A DNA stretch of 64,000 bases from JALORV01 sp963702595 (GTDB taxonomy: Bacteria; Pseudomonadota; Gammaproteobacteria; Burkholderiales; Burkholderiaceae_F): contig CAVPDC010000010.1 in assembly GCA_963702595.1 (NCBI GenBank), positions 351,878 to 415,877 on the forward strand. Direction: 5' to 3'. Shown here piece by piece: positions 36,341 through 45,584 of the stretch. Under the pieces are notes generated by a model. It was not told the DNA's origin, did not search any database, and saw nothing but the letters and a program-made list of their open reading frames with translations. The position numbers were made by a program, and so were the translations under genes. Within the stretch, counting starts at the first letter, position 1; each line of letters begins with the position of its first letter.

Positions 36341-36859
36341 ATGATGGAACTCCGCACCGCCCTTCCTGCCGACATACCGGCGGTCCAGTCGATCTACGGC
36401 CATCATGTCCTGCACGGGCTCGGCACCTTCGAGACCGAGCCACCCAGCGTGGAAGAAATGCGGTCACGCCACGTGCAGATAGCGGCTGCAGGATTCCCGT
36501 ACCTGGTCGCGGTCGACGCCGGGATAGTCGTCGGCTACGCGTACGCCAATCACTTCCGCACCCGCGCTGCCTATCGCTACACGGTCGAGGACTCGGTCTA
36601 TGTCGCACCGACTGCCATGGCACGTGGCGTCGGCAAGGCGTTGCTGAATGAGCTCGTTGCCCGCTGCACGGCATTGGGCCTGCGCCAGATGCTCGCTGTC
36701 ATCGGGGACGCCGGCAACGCCGGGTCGATCGGCGTGCACCGTGCCTGCGGCTTCGAGGACGCCGGCGTGCTGAAGGCGGTCGGACACAAGTTCGACCGCT
36801 GGGTGGACGTCGTCCTGATGCAGCGCGCACTGGCAAGCGACGACAGCGCGCCACGCTGA
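36341..36859 (+). CDS. GNAT-family N-acetyltransferase, phosphinothricin-acetyltransferase type
   Basis: Cytosolic acetyl-CoA-dependent transferase of 172 residues in the Pat/MnaT subgroup. Characteristic segments are ATFE-like GTFETEPPSVEEM, VVGYAYANHFRTRAAYRY, TVEDSVYVAP, the acetyl-CoA loop ARGVGKALLNELV, and LRQMLAVIGDAGNAGSI. Relatives acetylate phosphinothricin or methionine sulfone/sulfoximine; the natural substrate is unknown. Tandem ATGs at 36341 and 36344. It begins just after the hppA terminator, with no obvious promoter, and converges on a CoA-transferase gene. Confidence 0.88.
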   Translation: MMELRTALPADIPAVQSIYGHHVLHGLGTFETEPPSVEEMRSRHVQIAAAGFPYLVAVDAGIVVGYAYANHFRTRAAYRYTVEDSVYVAPTAMARGVGKALLNELVARCTALGLRQMLAVIGDAGNAGSIGVHRACGFEDAGVLKAVGHKFDRWVDVVLMQRALASDDSAPR

Positions 36860-36875
36860 AGCCCCGGCTTGCCGG

Positions 36876-38877
36876 TCAGTCGCCGCGTACGTGCTTCAGG
36901 GCTTCGGCCGCAGACTCGTAGATGTGGGGCGCAACGCCTCGCCGCGTCAGGGCCTTGCCGAGCTTGGCCCGCAGGAACCCCGACGTGGTGTAGCGGCTGA
37001 CACCGAAGTAGTACTGCTCCACCAGCTGGTGGACCATGGTCGCGTACTCGTCTGCGACCTCGGGCGCTAGGTCGAAGTTGTCGTAGTTGACGATGCCGTA
37101 GACCTTGTGTCCGATCTCGTCGAGCCGGCGCTTGATCTCGGCCAAAACGGCGGCCACATCGGCCGAGGTCCGCACCGACATCCGCTCGAAGTTGAGGAAC
37201 AGCACGTTGTGCTCCTCGTCGTAGGACAGGCGCTGCGCGAGCGGAATCGCCAGCAACCGTTCGCGCAGGTTCATCGGCCCGTCGCCGAAGATCGCCGCGT
37301 CCATCGTCATCGGGTCGCGCAGCAATGATCGGCTTGAAGTCCATGCGCCCGAGGATGTCGCGTTCGATGTCCACGCCCGGCGCGATCTCGATCAACTCCA
37401 GACCCGCGTCGCCCAGCCGGAACACGCAGCGCTCGGTGATGTAGAGCGCCGGCTGGCCGCGGCGCCGCGCCTCGGCTCCGGAATACGTGCGGTGCTCGAC
37501 CTGCCCGACGAATTTCTTCGGACCGATGTCATTCAGAAGTTTCAGTTTGCCGCCATCAATCCTGACCTGCAGGTCACCGGCCGTGAAGGTGCCGACAAAG
37601 ACGACGCGCTTGGCCGACTGGGAAATGTTGATGAAGCCACCGGCGCCTGCCAACCTCGGCCCGAACTTGCTGACGTTGAGGTTGCCCTCGCGGTCAGCCT
37701 GCGCCAGGCCGAGGAACGCGAGGTCGAGCCCGCCGCCGTCGTAGAAGTCGAATTGGTACGGCTGGTCGATGATGGCCTGTGTGTTGACCGCCGCGCCGAA
37801 ATTCAGGCCCGAGGCCGGAATGCCGCCGACCACGCCAGGCTCGGCCGTCAGCGTCAAGAGGTCGATGACCTTCTCTTCGGTCGCCACGCCGGCAACGCCC
37901 TCAGGCATGCCGATGCCGAGGTTGACGACGCTGTTGGCCTGCAGTTCGAGCGCGGCGCGGCGCGCGATGATCTTGCGCTCGCTCATTGGCATCGGCACCA
38001 GTGAGCTCACGGGCACGCGGATCTCTCCGGCGAAGCCCGGGTTGTACTGCTCGACGAAGGTCTGCATGTGGTACTCGGGCTTTTCCGCCACCACGATGCA
38101 GTCGACCAGCACACCCGGTATCTTGACGTGCCGCGGATTGAGCGAACCGCGCTCGGCGATGCGTTCAACCTGCACGATGACGATGCCGCCGGAGTTGCGC
38201 GCCGCCATCGCGATGGCGAGTCCTTCCAGCGTCAGCGCCTCGCGCTCCATCGTGATGTTGCCGTCCTGATCTGCGGTCGTGCCGCGCACGATTCCGACGT
38301 GGATCGGGAACGCCTTGTAGAACAGGTATTCCTGTCCGCCGACCGTCATCAGCTCGACGACGTCTTCGGTCGTGCGTTCGTTGATCTTGCCGCCGCCGTG
38401 ACGCGGGTCGACAAAGGTGCCGAGCCCGATGCGCGACAGGTGTCCGGGCTTGCCGGCGGCGATGTCGCGGAAGAGATGAGTGATGACGCCCTGCGGCAGG
38501 TTGTAGGCCTCGATGCGGTTGGCGACCGCGAGTGCCTGCAGCTTGGGCACCAGCCCCCAGTGGCCGCCGATCACCCGTTTGACCAGGCCCGGATAGCCGA
38601 GATGGTTGAGCCCGCGCTCCTTGCCGTCGCCCTGCCCGGCCGCGTAGACCAGCGTCAAGCCCTCGGGCCGGCCGACTCCGTCCGGGTCTTTCTCGCTGGA
38701 CTCAACGAAACGCTGCTCCAACGCGATTGCGATGTTCTCCGGAAAGCCAATGCCGACGAATCCGGTCGTGGCAATCGTGTCGCCATCGTGGATCAGCTGC
38801 ACGGCTTCGCGTGCCGTGACGATCTTGCCCTTCTCGAAACTCCTGAGCCCCTGCAGCAGTTCGCGTCCACGCCTCAT
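36876..38877 (-). pseudogene. Acyl-CoA:acetate/3-ketoacid CoA-transferase gene, frame broken
   Basis: Family I CoA-transferase (YdiF-like, both halves fused). From ATG 38877, with GGAGG upstream, one frame covers KIVTAREAVQLIHDGDTIA through the catalytic region VVNLGIGMPEGVAGVA (Glu nucleophile) to MDFKPII. There the frame shifts by one base near 37322-37330. A second frame continues DPMTMDAAIFGDGPMNL and the C-terminal domain to 36876. Deleting one base gives a single protein of about 667 residues, the length of beta-proteobacterial homologues. It would move CoA between short-chain acids. The downstream piece could instead be a separate coupled protein, which I think less likely. Confidence 0.82.
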
Positions 38878-39028
38878 GGCGTCCCCTCCCGTGTTCCCCG
38901 TCCGTCCATCAGCGTCAGCGCGCCGGACTGCGCACTGTAGTCATCCGATTGGACTCTTGTCACGAAATGCCGCGTTAAGCAGAGTAAGGTGCACTTATCC
39001 GCTCGCTGTGACCATGCGAGGGTGCTTC

Positions 39029-39493
39029 ATGCGTCTGTCCGGCCTCCGTTGCCTGCAAGCTGCGCCGCCGGCCCTCCTAGGGGCTGTCGCGATGGTCCTT
39101 GCCACGGCGGCATCGGCGCAGATGCGCATCGATGCGGTCCCGGAGTCCGTCCTGCGACCGTACTCGTCCCGCGACCTTGGCACCGCTCCCCTTTCCGACG
39201 CACCCATCCGCAGCGCGCATATGCTGCCCGCCGCCACGCCGCGATCGCGCGACTACAGCTGGCTGGGCGGGGCGCTGCAGGTCGAGTCGGCGCGCATGAC
39301 AGGCGACGGACGGTATTCCCGTCCGAAAGTCATCATCGGCCTGCCGTCGGAGTCGATGAAGGGATGGATGAACTCAGCCGGCTTTTCAGCCGAGCAATGT
39401 CTGCTGCCGATGGTGCGGGCGCGGGCGCGTCTCAACGCCGAGGGCGAGGCCAGCGGAACGATGTGGCTTTACGCCCGCTGCACGTTCCAGTAG
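39029..39493 (+). CDS. Predicted secreted protein, unknown
   Basis: I do not recognise this 154-residue protein. It begins with a signal peptide (about 1-30, ending ATAASAQ). The mature part has no transmembrane segment and contains two cysteines near the C-terminus (EQCLL and YARCTF) that could pair in the periplasm. ATG 39029 has GAGGG 6 nt upstream; an ATG at 39014 is an alternative. It stands alone between a divergent CoA-transferase gene and an SDR gene, with no shared operon signal. Confidence 0.72.
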   Translation: MRLSGLRCLQAAPPALLGAVAMVLATAASAQMRIDAVPESVLRPYSSRDLGTAPLSDAPIRSAHMLPAATPRSRDYSWLGGALQVESARMTGDGRYSRPKVIIGLPSESMKGWMNSAGFSAEQCLLPMVRARARLNAEGEASGTMWLYARCTFQ

Positions 39494-39557
39494 TCCGCGG
39501 CCGGGTGCGAACGCGCCCGCTCCTCTAAACTCCTCCGTTTCGAGCGGGGGAGCCACC

Positions 39558-40322
39558 ATGCAGATCAGCAGTAACGTCTTCATCGTCACCGGCGGTGCAT
39601 CCGGTCTCGGGGGCGCGACTTCGCGCATGCTGGCCGCGCAGGGTGGCAAGGTTGTCATCGCCGACGTCCAGGCCGACCGCGGCGAGGCGCTCGCGCGCGA
39701 ACTCGGCGCCGCCACACGCTTCGTCAAATGCGATGTCTCCAGCGAAGCCGATGGCCGCGCCGCCGTCGAGGCGGCGATTGCCATGGGATCACTGCGGGGC
39801 CTCGTCAACTGCGCCGGCATCGCGATTGGCGAAAAGGTGGTCGGCAAGGAGGGGCCGCACGCGCTGGCGTCTTTTGCGCGTGTCATCGGTATCAACCTGA
39901 TCGGCACCTTCAACATGATCCGTCTCGCCGCCGATGCCATGTCGAAGCAGGAGCCGACGGCCGAAGGCGAGCGCGGCGTACTGGTCAACACCGCCTCGGT
40001 CGCCGCGTTCGACGGCCAGATCGGACAAGCCGCCTATTCTGCTTCGAAGGGCGGCGTCGTCGGCATGACGCTGCCGATCGCGCGCGACCTCTCGCGCAGC
40101 GGAATCCGCTGCGTGACGATCGCCCCGGGCCTGTTCGCCACGCCGATGCTGCTCGGTATGCCGCAGGAGGTGCAGGACTCCTTAGGCAAGCAGGTGCCGT
40201 TTCCCTCGCGCCTGGGCAAGCCGGACGAATATGCGGCGCTGGTGCGCCACATCGTCGAGAACGTGATGCTCAATGGCGAAACGATCCGCCTCGACGGCGC
40301 GATCCGCTTGCAGCCGAAGTAA
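39558..40322 (+). CDS. Short-chain dehydrogenase/reductase, 3-hydroxyacyl-CoA dehydrogenase type 2-like
   Basis: Classical NAD(P)-dependent SDR of 254 residues. Cofactor motif TGGASGLGGA, the NAG motif as NCAGIAI, and the catalytic YSASK (Tyr and Lys) with the upstream Ser in NTASVAAFDG are intact. An acidic residue at the end of beta2 (IADVQ) favours NAD. Overall similarity is to 17-beta-HSD10/3-hydroxyacyl-CoA dehydrogenase type 2, which fits fatty-acid or branched-chain breakdown. A GGGGGAG site precedes the ATG. Confidence 0.88.
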   Translation: MQISSNVFIVTGGASGLGGATSRMLAAQGGKVVIADVQADRGEALARELGAATRFVKCDVSSEADGRAAVEAAIAMGSLRGLVNCAGIAIGEKVVGKEGPHALASFARVIGINLIGTFNMIRLAADAMSKQEPTAEGERGVLVNTASVAAFDGQIGQAAYSASKGGVVGMTLPIARDLSRSGIRCVTIAPGLFATPMLLGMPQEVQDSLGKQVPFPSRLGKPDEYAALVRHIVENVMLNGETIRLDGAIRLQPK

Positions 40323-40338
40323 AGCGAGGAACATCGCC

Positions 40339-42125
40339 ATGGTGCCAGCGATGTCCGCACTCTCACGCACCGGCGTTGCACTCGTCGTTGCGTTGCTCGC
40401 CGCCTGCGCGACGGGGCCGGACCGCCCCTCGCAGCCCGAGCAGTCGTCGGTCTTCCGCGCCGGGCTGGCGACGTCGACCGCGCAGCGGCATATGGCGGCG
40501 TCGGCGAATCCACTCGCAACCCAGGCCGGGCTCGAGGTACTGCGCGCCGGCGGCAGTGCGGTCGATGCGGCCATCACGATCCAGTTGATGCTGGCGCTGG
40601 TCGAACCGCAGAGTTCCGGGCTGGGTGGCGGCGCCTTCCTGATGCACTGGGACGGCCGGCAGGTCGTGGCCTTCGACGGTCGTGAGACCGCGCCCATGGC
40701 CGTCGATGAGCGTCTCTTTCTGGCGGCCGACAACAAGCCCATGGCCTTCTACGACGCTGTCGTCGGTGGGCGCGCCGTGGGCACACCGGGTGCAGTTCGA
40801 CTGCTGGAAACCGCGCACCGTCGCTACGGCAAGTTGCCGTGGCCGCGCCTGTTCGAATCCGCCATCCGGTTATCGGAGCAGGGTTTCCCGCTGTCGCCGC
40901 GCCTGCACGGCCAACTCGCCGCCGAGAAATTCCTCAGGAACGACCGCGCGGCCGCCGCGTACTTCTACAACGCCGACGGCACGCCCAAGGCGATCGGCAG
41001 TCCGATCCGCAACCCCGATCTGGCCGCGACGCTGCGCGCACTCGCCGTCGGCGGTGCCGACGCGTTTTACTCGGGCCCGATCGCGGTTGACGTCGTGCAG
41101 GCGGTACGGACCCATCCGAACGCTGGCCAACTCGCGGTCTCGGACTTCGCCGCGTACCGGGTCCAGCAGCGCGATGCCATCTGCACCGACTACAAGGCGT
41201 GGCGGGTGTGCGGCATGCCGCCGCCCTCCTCCGGCGGCATCGCAGTGGCACAGATGCTGGGGATGCTTCACGCACCGGAACATCGCGGTCTTCCCGCCGG
41301 ACGACGCGACGACGCTCGAGCCGCGCGCCGAGGCCGTGCATCTATTCTCCGAAGCAGGGCGGCTCGCCTTCGCCGACCGGGCGATCTACGTCGCAGACAG
41401 CGACTTCGTGCCGGTCAACGTCGCCGGTCTGCTCGACCCCGCGTACATGAAGCAGCGCGCGCAACTGATCGGACCGCGCAGCATGGGCACGGCGCCGCCG
41501 GGCCTGCCGCCAGGCAGCAGCGTTGCGTGGGCGCCTGATCCTTCACCGATGAAGGCAGCGACGTCGCATATCTCGGTCGTTGACGGCGACGGCAACGCGG
41601 TGTCGATGACGACGACGATCGAGGATGCCTTCGGCGCCCGAGTGATGGTGCGCGGATTCCTGCTGAACAACCAGCTGACGGACTTCTCATTCGTGCCGGT
41701 CGTCGATGGCAAGCCGGTGGCCAACCGCGTGCAGCCGGGCAAACGCCCGCGCAGCTCGATGGCTCCGACGCTGGTGTTCGATCGAGCCAGCGGCGCGCTG
41801 GTAGCGACGCTGGGCTCGCCGGGCGGATCGCAGATCATCGGCTACGTCGGCAAGACGCTGGTCGGCGTACTCGACTGGCACCTCGACATCCAGCAGGCGA
41901 TCTCACTGCCGAATTTCGGTTCGCGCAACGGACCCACCGAGCTGGAGAAAGGGCGCTTCGGCGCCGGCGTTGTCGAAGCACTGAAAGCGCGCGGGCACGA
42001 CATCCGCGAAATCGACATGGCAAGTGGCCTGCAGGGCATCGTTCGCGTGCGCCTGCCGGATGGCAGTCTCGGCTTGGGCCGGCGGTGCCGACCCGCGCCG
42101 CGAAGGTGTCGCGCTGGGCGACTGA
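40339..42125 (+). pseudogene. ggt: Gamma-glutamyltransferase gene with two frameshifts
   Basis: Periplasmic gamma-glutamyltransferase, which cleaves glutathione and transfers the glutamyl group. ATG 40339 has GAGGA 8 nt upstream. The N-terminus looks like a lipoprotein signal (VALLAACAT). The first frame runs to QMLGMLHAPEH. The second begins near 41275 (IAVFPPDDATTLEPRAEAV) and holds the Thr nucleophile in TSHISVVDGDGNAVSM. A further one-base shift near 42071 restores the family ending WAGGADPRREGVALGD, stopping at 42125. Removing one base at each place gives an ordinary Ggt of about 595 residues. Autocleavage would occur before the TSH threonine. Confidence 0.85.
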
Positions 42126-42191
42126 ATCGTCGGGTCACCGTACGTTGCTAGACTGGGCGTATTCCCCCAACCACCCACAGGACGACGCGCT

Positions 42192-42698
42192 ATGACGATC
42201 AAGGTCGGAGACAAGCTGCCGGACGGCGAACTGCAGGAATTCATCGAGGTCGAGACCGCCGGCTGTTCGCTGGGTCCCAATACGTTCAAGGTCGGCGAAC
42301 TGGTCAAGGGCAAGAAGATCGCCGTGTTCGGCCTGCCCGGCGCCTATACGCCGACATGTTCGGCCAAGCACGTACCCGGCTACGTCGCGTTGTACGAGCA
42401 GCTGAAGGCCAAGGGCGTCGACGAGATCTGGTGCATGTCGGTCAACGACGCGTTCGTCATGGGCGCCTGGGGCCGTGACCAGAAGGTCGGCGGAAAGGTG
42501 CGCATGATGGCCGACGGCTCGGCGGACTATACGAAGAAGCTCGGTCTCGAGCTCGACCTCACCGCGCGCGGCATGGGCGTGCGCTGCCAGCGGTTCTCGA
42601 TGCTGGTCCAGGACGGCGTCGTCAAGTCGTTGAACATCGAAGGGCCCGGCAAGTTCGAGGTCAGCGACGCCGACACGATGCTCAAGCAGCTGGGTTGA
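42192..42698 (+). CDS. Peroxiredoxin, Prx5 family
   Basis: Thiol peroxidase of 168 residues reducing hydrogen and alkyl peroxides. The peroxidatic site is PGAYTPTCSAKH with Cys56, and the Prx5 features VNDAFVMGAWG and the late Arg in RCQRFSML are present. An AGGACG site precedes the ATG. No glutaredoxin domain is fused. The reductant is unknown; glutathione/glutaredoxin is usual in this group. Confidence 0.93.
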   Translation: MTIKVGDKLPDGELQEFIEVETAGCSLGPNTFKVGELVKGKKIAVFGLPGAYTPTCSAKHVPGYVALYEQLKAKGVDEIWCMSVNDAFVMGAWGRDQKVGGKVRMMADGSADYTKKLGLELDLTARGMGVRCQRFSMLVQDGVVKSLNIEGPGKFEVSDADTMLKQLG

Positions 42699-42833
42699 GC
42701 GGGCACCAAAGGCGACATAACTCCGCCTGCGGGCGGCGTTGTTGTTTGTAGTGAGGTTTGCAGTGAGCGCGAACCGCGTCATTGCAACGGGGGGCCCGCA
42801 CGGCAGCCGGCTGGCCAATGGCGGAACTGCGGG

Positions 42834-44384
42834 TCACGCGCGCCGCTCGGGCCGGAAATCGCGAATTCGAAAACCAAACACCAGCAGCACGATGAAATAG
42901 AGCGCGATCGCCGCGCCGATGACACCACCGAGCACGCCGGCACGCCACCACGGCGCCGACTGCAGCGCCGTCCAGTCGATATGGAGCTGCACCCACCCGA
43001 GCGCTGCGGCAAAAATCACCAGAGCCAGCGCAAGCCGCACCAGAAAGCGGCCCCATCCCGCCTGCGGCACATAGACGCCGCGCCGCCTCAGCCCGACGTA
43101 AAGCGCCAGCGCGTTGGCACACGCCCCCAGGCTGACGGACAACGCCAACCCGGCGTGTGCAAAGAACGGCACCAGAACAAGATTGGCGAGCTGCGTGGCA
43201 ATCAGCACGACCACGGCGATCTTCACCGGCGTGCGGATGTCCTTCTGCGCATAGAAGCCCGGTGCCAGGATTTTCACGGCGATCAAGCCGATCAGTCCCA
43301 CCGCGTAGCCGATCACGGCAAGCGAAGTCATGCGCACGTCTTGCGCGGTGAACTCACGCCCCTGGAACAGCACGGACACGATGCCGTCGGCGAGCAGGCC
43401 GAGTCCGAGCGCCGCCGGCAGTGCGAGCAGGAAGATCAGCCGCAGCCCCCAGTCGAGCAGCCTCGAATATTCATCGCTCCTGCCTTCGGCAAACGCGGCC
43501 GACAGGTTGGGCAGCAGCACGGTGCCGAGCGCCACCCCGAGCAGCGCGGTCGGAAACTCCATCAGGCGATCGGCGAATGCAAGCCAAGTCACACTGCCGG
43601 TCGTCAGGTGCGAGGCGATGTTGGTGTTGATGATGATGGACAGTTGCGCGACGGACACCGAGAAAATGGCGGGCACCATCAACCCGGCCACGCGCCGGAC
43701 ATCGGGATCCGCGAACGCCGCGCGCGGCGGGCCGATGCGCAGGTGCAGCCCCGCGCGGCGCAGCGCGGCCCATTGAAGTCCGAGTTGCAAGACGCCGCCG
43801 ATCAACACGGCGAACGCCAGCGCCATGATCGGCTGGGCCAGCCGCGGGGCAAGCCACAGTGCGCAGCCGATGAAGGAGAGGTTCAGCAGCACCGGCGTGA
43901 ACGCGGGGATTGCGAAGCGCCGGTAGGTATTCAGCACGCCGGCCGCCATCGCGACCAGCGACATGAAGAGGATGTACGGGAACATCCAGCGCGTCATCAC
44001 GGTGGCCAGATCGAACGCGGTGGGATTGCGGGTCAGTCCGGAAGCGATCAGCCACACAAGCCATGGCGCGGCCAGAACGCCCACCACCGAGACGGCGAGC
44101 AGCACCCAGAAGAGCGCGCTCGCCACATGGCCGGCAAAGTTGAGCGTGCGTTCGGTGTCCCCCTTTGCGCGCACATCGGCCAGCATCGGCACGAACGCCT
44201 GCTGGAACGCGCCCTCGCCAAAGAGCCGGCGCAGAAGGTTGGGCAGGCGGAACGCCACGTTGAAGGCGTCGGTCTCCGCGCTCGCGCCGAACAGGCGCGA
44301 GATCAGCATGTCCCGGACAAGGCCGGTCACGCGCGACAGCAGGGTGAAGCTGCTGACCGTCGCCAGGGAGCGGAAGAGGTTCAC
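42834..44384 (-). CDS. murJ: Lipid II flippase MurJ
   Basis: Inner-membrane MOP-family flippase for lipid II in peptidoglycan synthesis. The 516-residue protein has about 14 helices and the family start NLFRSLATVSSFTLLSRVTG, plus TDAFNVAFRLPNLLRRLFGE and EGAFQQAFVPMLADV. The GTG at 44384 aligns exactly with E. coli MurJ; 11 upstream codons stay open but do not match. There is no ribosome binding site. CACAAT lies 8 nt upstream, followed by the same CCGCA before the start as purN, which points to a leaderless mRNA. Confidence 0.95.
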   Translation of the reverse strand: MNLFRSLATVSSFTLLSRVTGLVRDMLISRLFGASAETDAFNVAFRLPNLLRRLFGEGAFQQAFVPMLADVRAKGDTERTLNFAGHVASALFWVLLAVSVVGVLAAPWLVWLIASGLTRNPTAFDLATVMTRWMFPYILFMSLVAMAAGVLNTYRRFAIPAFTPVLLNLSFIGCALWLAPRLAQPIMALAFAVLIGGVLQLGLQWAALRRAGLHLRIGPPRAAFADPDVRRVAGLMVPAIFSVSVAQLSIIINTNIASHLTTGSVTWLAFADRLMEFPTALLGVALGTVLLPNLSAAFAEGRSDEYSRLLDWGLRLIFLLALPAALGLGLLADGIVSVLFQGREFTAQDVRMTSLAVIGYAVGLIGLIAVKILAPGFYAQKDIRTPVKIAVVVLIATQLANLVLVPFFAHAGLALSVSLGACANALALYVGLRRRGVYVPQAGWGRFLVRLALALVIFAAALGWVQLHIDWTALQSAPWWRAGVLGGVIGAAIALYFIVLLVFGFRIRDFRPERRA

Positions 44385-44392
44385 TGCGGGAG

Positions 44393-44398
44393 ATTGTG
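44393..44398 (-). promoter_or_regulatory. -10 element of murJ, leaderless arrangement
   Basis: CACAAT on the minus strand, 8 nt before the GTG start, with no Shine-Dalgarno sequence. It is a weaker match than the others. Confidence 0.45.
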
Positions 44399-44457
44399 CC
44401 GTCGGCCGTGGCGGCACGTGCCGCCGGGCCCCGCCGTGCGTCCGGCGGAACGGAGAA

Positions 44458-44486
44458 TTGTTTGTAAGGGGTTGATTTGATATAGT
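44458..44486 (+). promoter_or_regulatory. sigma70-type promoter of rpsT
   Basis: TTGTTT at 44458-44463 and TATAGT at 44481-44486, 17 bases apart. The leader to rpsT is about 175 bases, in keeping with long rpsT leaders elsewhere. Confidence 0.6.
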
Positions 44487-44666
44487 TTAGGGCTTTCCGC
44501 GCTGTGCGTGCCGCAAACGCCCGCGCGAAATCGAGGCAACTTGGAGCGCTGGCCAGCGGCACGGGCCGGCGCGATGGCCGCGAGACCGTGCAGGGTTGCT
44601 GCGGTTCGGCGGGAAGTTAGCAATATCGCAGGCGACGCAGCAGGCGAACTCACGACAGGAATTTTC

Positions 44667-44930
44667 ATGGCGAACAGCAAACAAGCCCGCAAGCGGGCAC
44701 GGCAGGACACAGCACGCAATGCTCAGAACGCCTCGCAGCGTTCGCGCTCGCGTACCGCAGTTAAGTCGGTCCGCAAGGCAATCGAAGCGGGTGACAAGAA
44801 GACCGCCCTGGAGACGCTGAGCAAGGCGACCAGCGTCATCGACTCGATCGCTGACAAGAACGTCATCCACAAGAACACCGCCGCCCGCAACAAGAGCCGC
44901 CTCGCCGCCGCCGTCAAGGCAATGGCGTAG
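44667..44930 (+). CDS. rpsT: 30S ribosomal protein S20
   Basis: Small-subunit protein S20, 87 residues, all-helical and highly basic. It begins MANSKQARKRARQ and ends NTAARNKSRLAAAVKAMA, the family pattern. AGGA lies upstream of ATG 44667. It is divergent from murJ, a conserved proteobacterial arrangement, and ends in a double hairpin. Confidence 0.98.
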   Translation: MANSKQARKRARQDTARNAQNASQRSRSRTAVKSVRKAIEAGDKKTALETLSKATSVIDSIADKNVIHKNTAARNKSRLAAAVKAMA

Positions 44931-44936
44931 TGGACG

Positions 44937-44990
44937 GGGCCGGCGTCCCGCCGGCCCGGTTGCCGCGCGGCAGACCTCTGCCGCGCTTTC
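44937..44990. terminator. Double hairpin after rpsT
   Basis: First stem GGGCCGGC/GCCGGCCC (44937-44956). Second stem GCGCGGCAGA/TCTGCCGCGC (44965-44986) followed by TTTCC. It separates rpsT from the convergent DUF3579 gene. Confidence 0.8.
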
Positions 44991-44997
44991 CTGCCAA

Positions 44998-45366
44998 TCA
45001 GTTCCCGGTCGCGCCACTGGCGGCCGGCGGCGCTCCAGGCTCGGGAAGCGAACAGCCTTCATACACCTGGAGGTCGTTGTCGCGGGCGAAGTTCATCACG
45101 AAGTCGAATGCCATGCGCTCGAGCGTACGCAGTCGTTCATCGACGACGACGCACTTGACGCCGCCCACCAGCGTGGGTCGCACGAAGGGCGAGTAGCCGA
45201 TGTAGGCGTCACGGCCGCTCGCAATTCCGCCGGGCCGATAGCAGGACATCACACCACAAAGGCGTTCAGCCCAGTCACTCGGACGGAAGACACGGCCCGA
45301 GGAGGTCAGCCCGTGAATGAAGAACTCACGGGGCTTGGGTGCAGGGGGAACGGGCGGATTGGACAC
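44998..45366 (-). CDS. DUF3579-family protein
   Basis: A 122-residue cytosolic protein of a small family found mainly in betaproteobacteria. Recognisable segments are EFFIHGLTSSGRVFRPSDWA, RLCGVMSCYRPGG, GGVKCVVVDERL and FDFVMNFARDNDLQV. Its function is unknown. GTG 45366 is chosen because it aligns with the family N-terminus (SNPP-rich) and GAGG precedes it; earlier in-frame codons show no similarity. Presence beside rpsT and arg genes fits betaproteobacterial gene order. Confidence 0.85.
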   Translation of the reverse strand: MSNPPVPPAPKPREFFIHGLTSSGRVFRPSDWAERLCGVMSCYRPGGIASGRDAYIGYSPFVRPTLVGGVKCVVVDERLRTLERMAFDFVMNFARDNDLQVYEGCSLPEPGAPPAASGATGN

Positions 45367-45584
45367 GGCAGGCCTCGTTCCGCCGCGCACTACTGCTACG
45401 CGGACGGAACAAGCCGCGAATTTTATCCGAGCCACTAAGACGAACTGGCAGCTGATTACAGGCTCCCTGGCAGGACGAATCGCCACGCCGGCGAGCCCGG
45501 CACAGCAGATGCGCAGTCAGCTTGCTTTTGCCGGGCAATTGCCGCATAAAGCGCCCCTTCCCCCTCGCTGGTCCGAGCGCCCGC

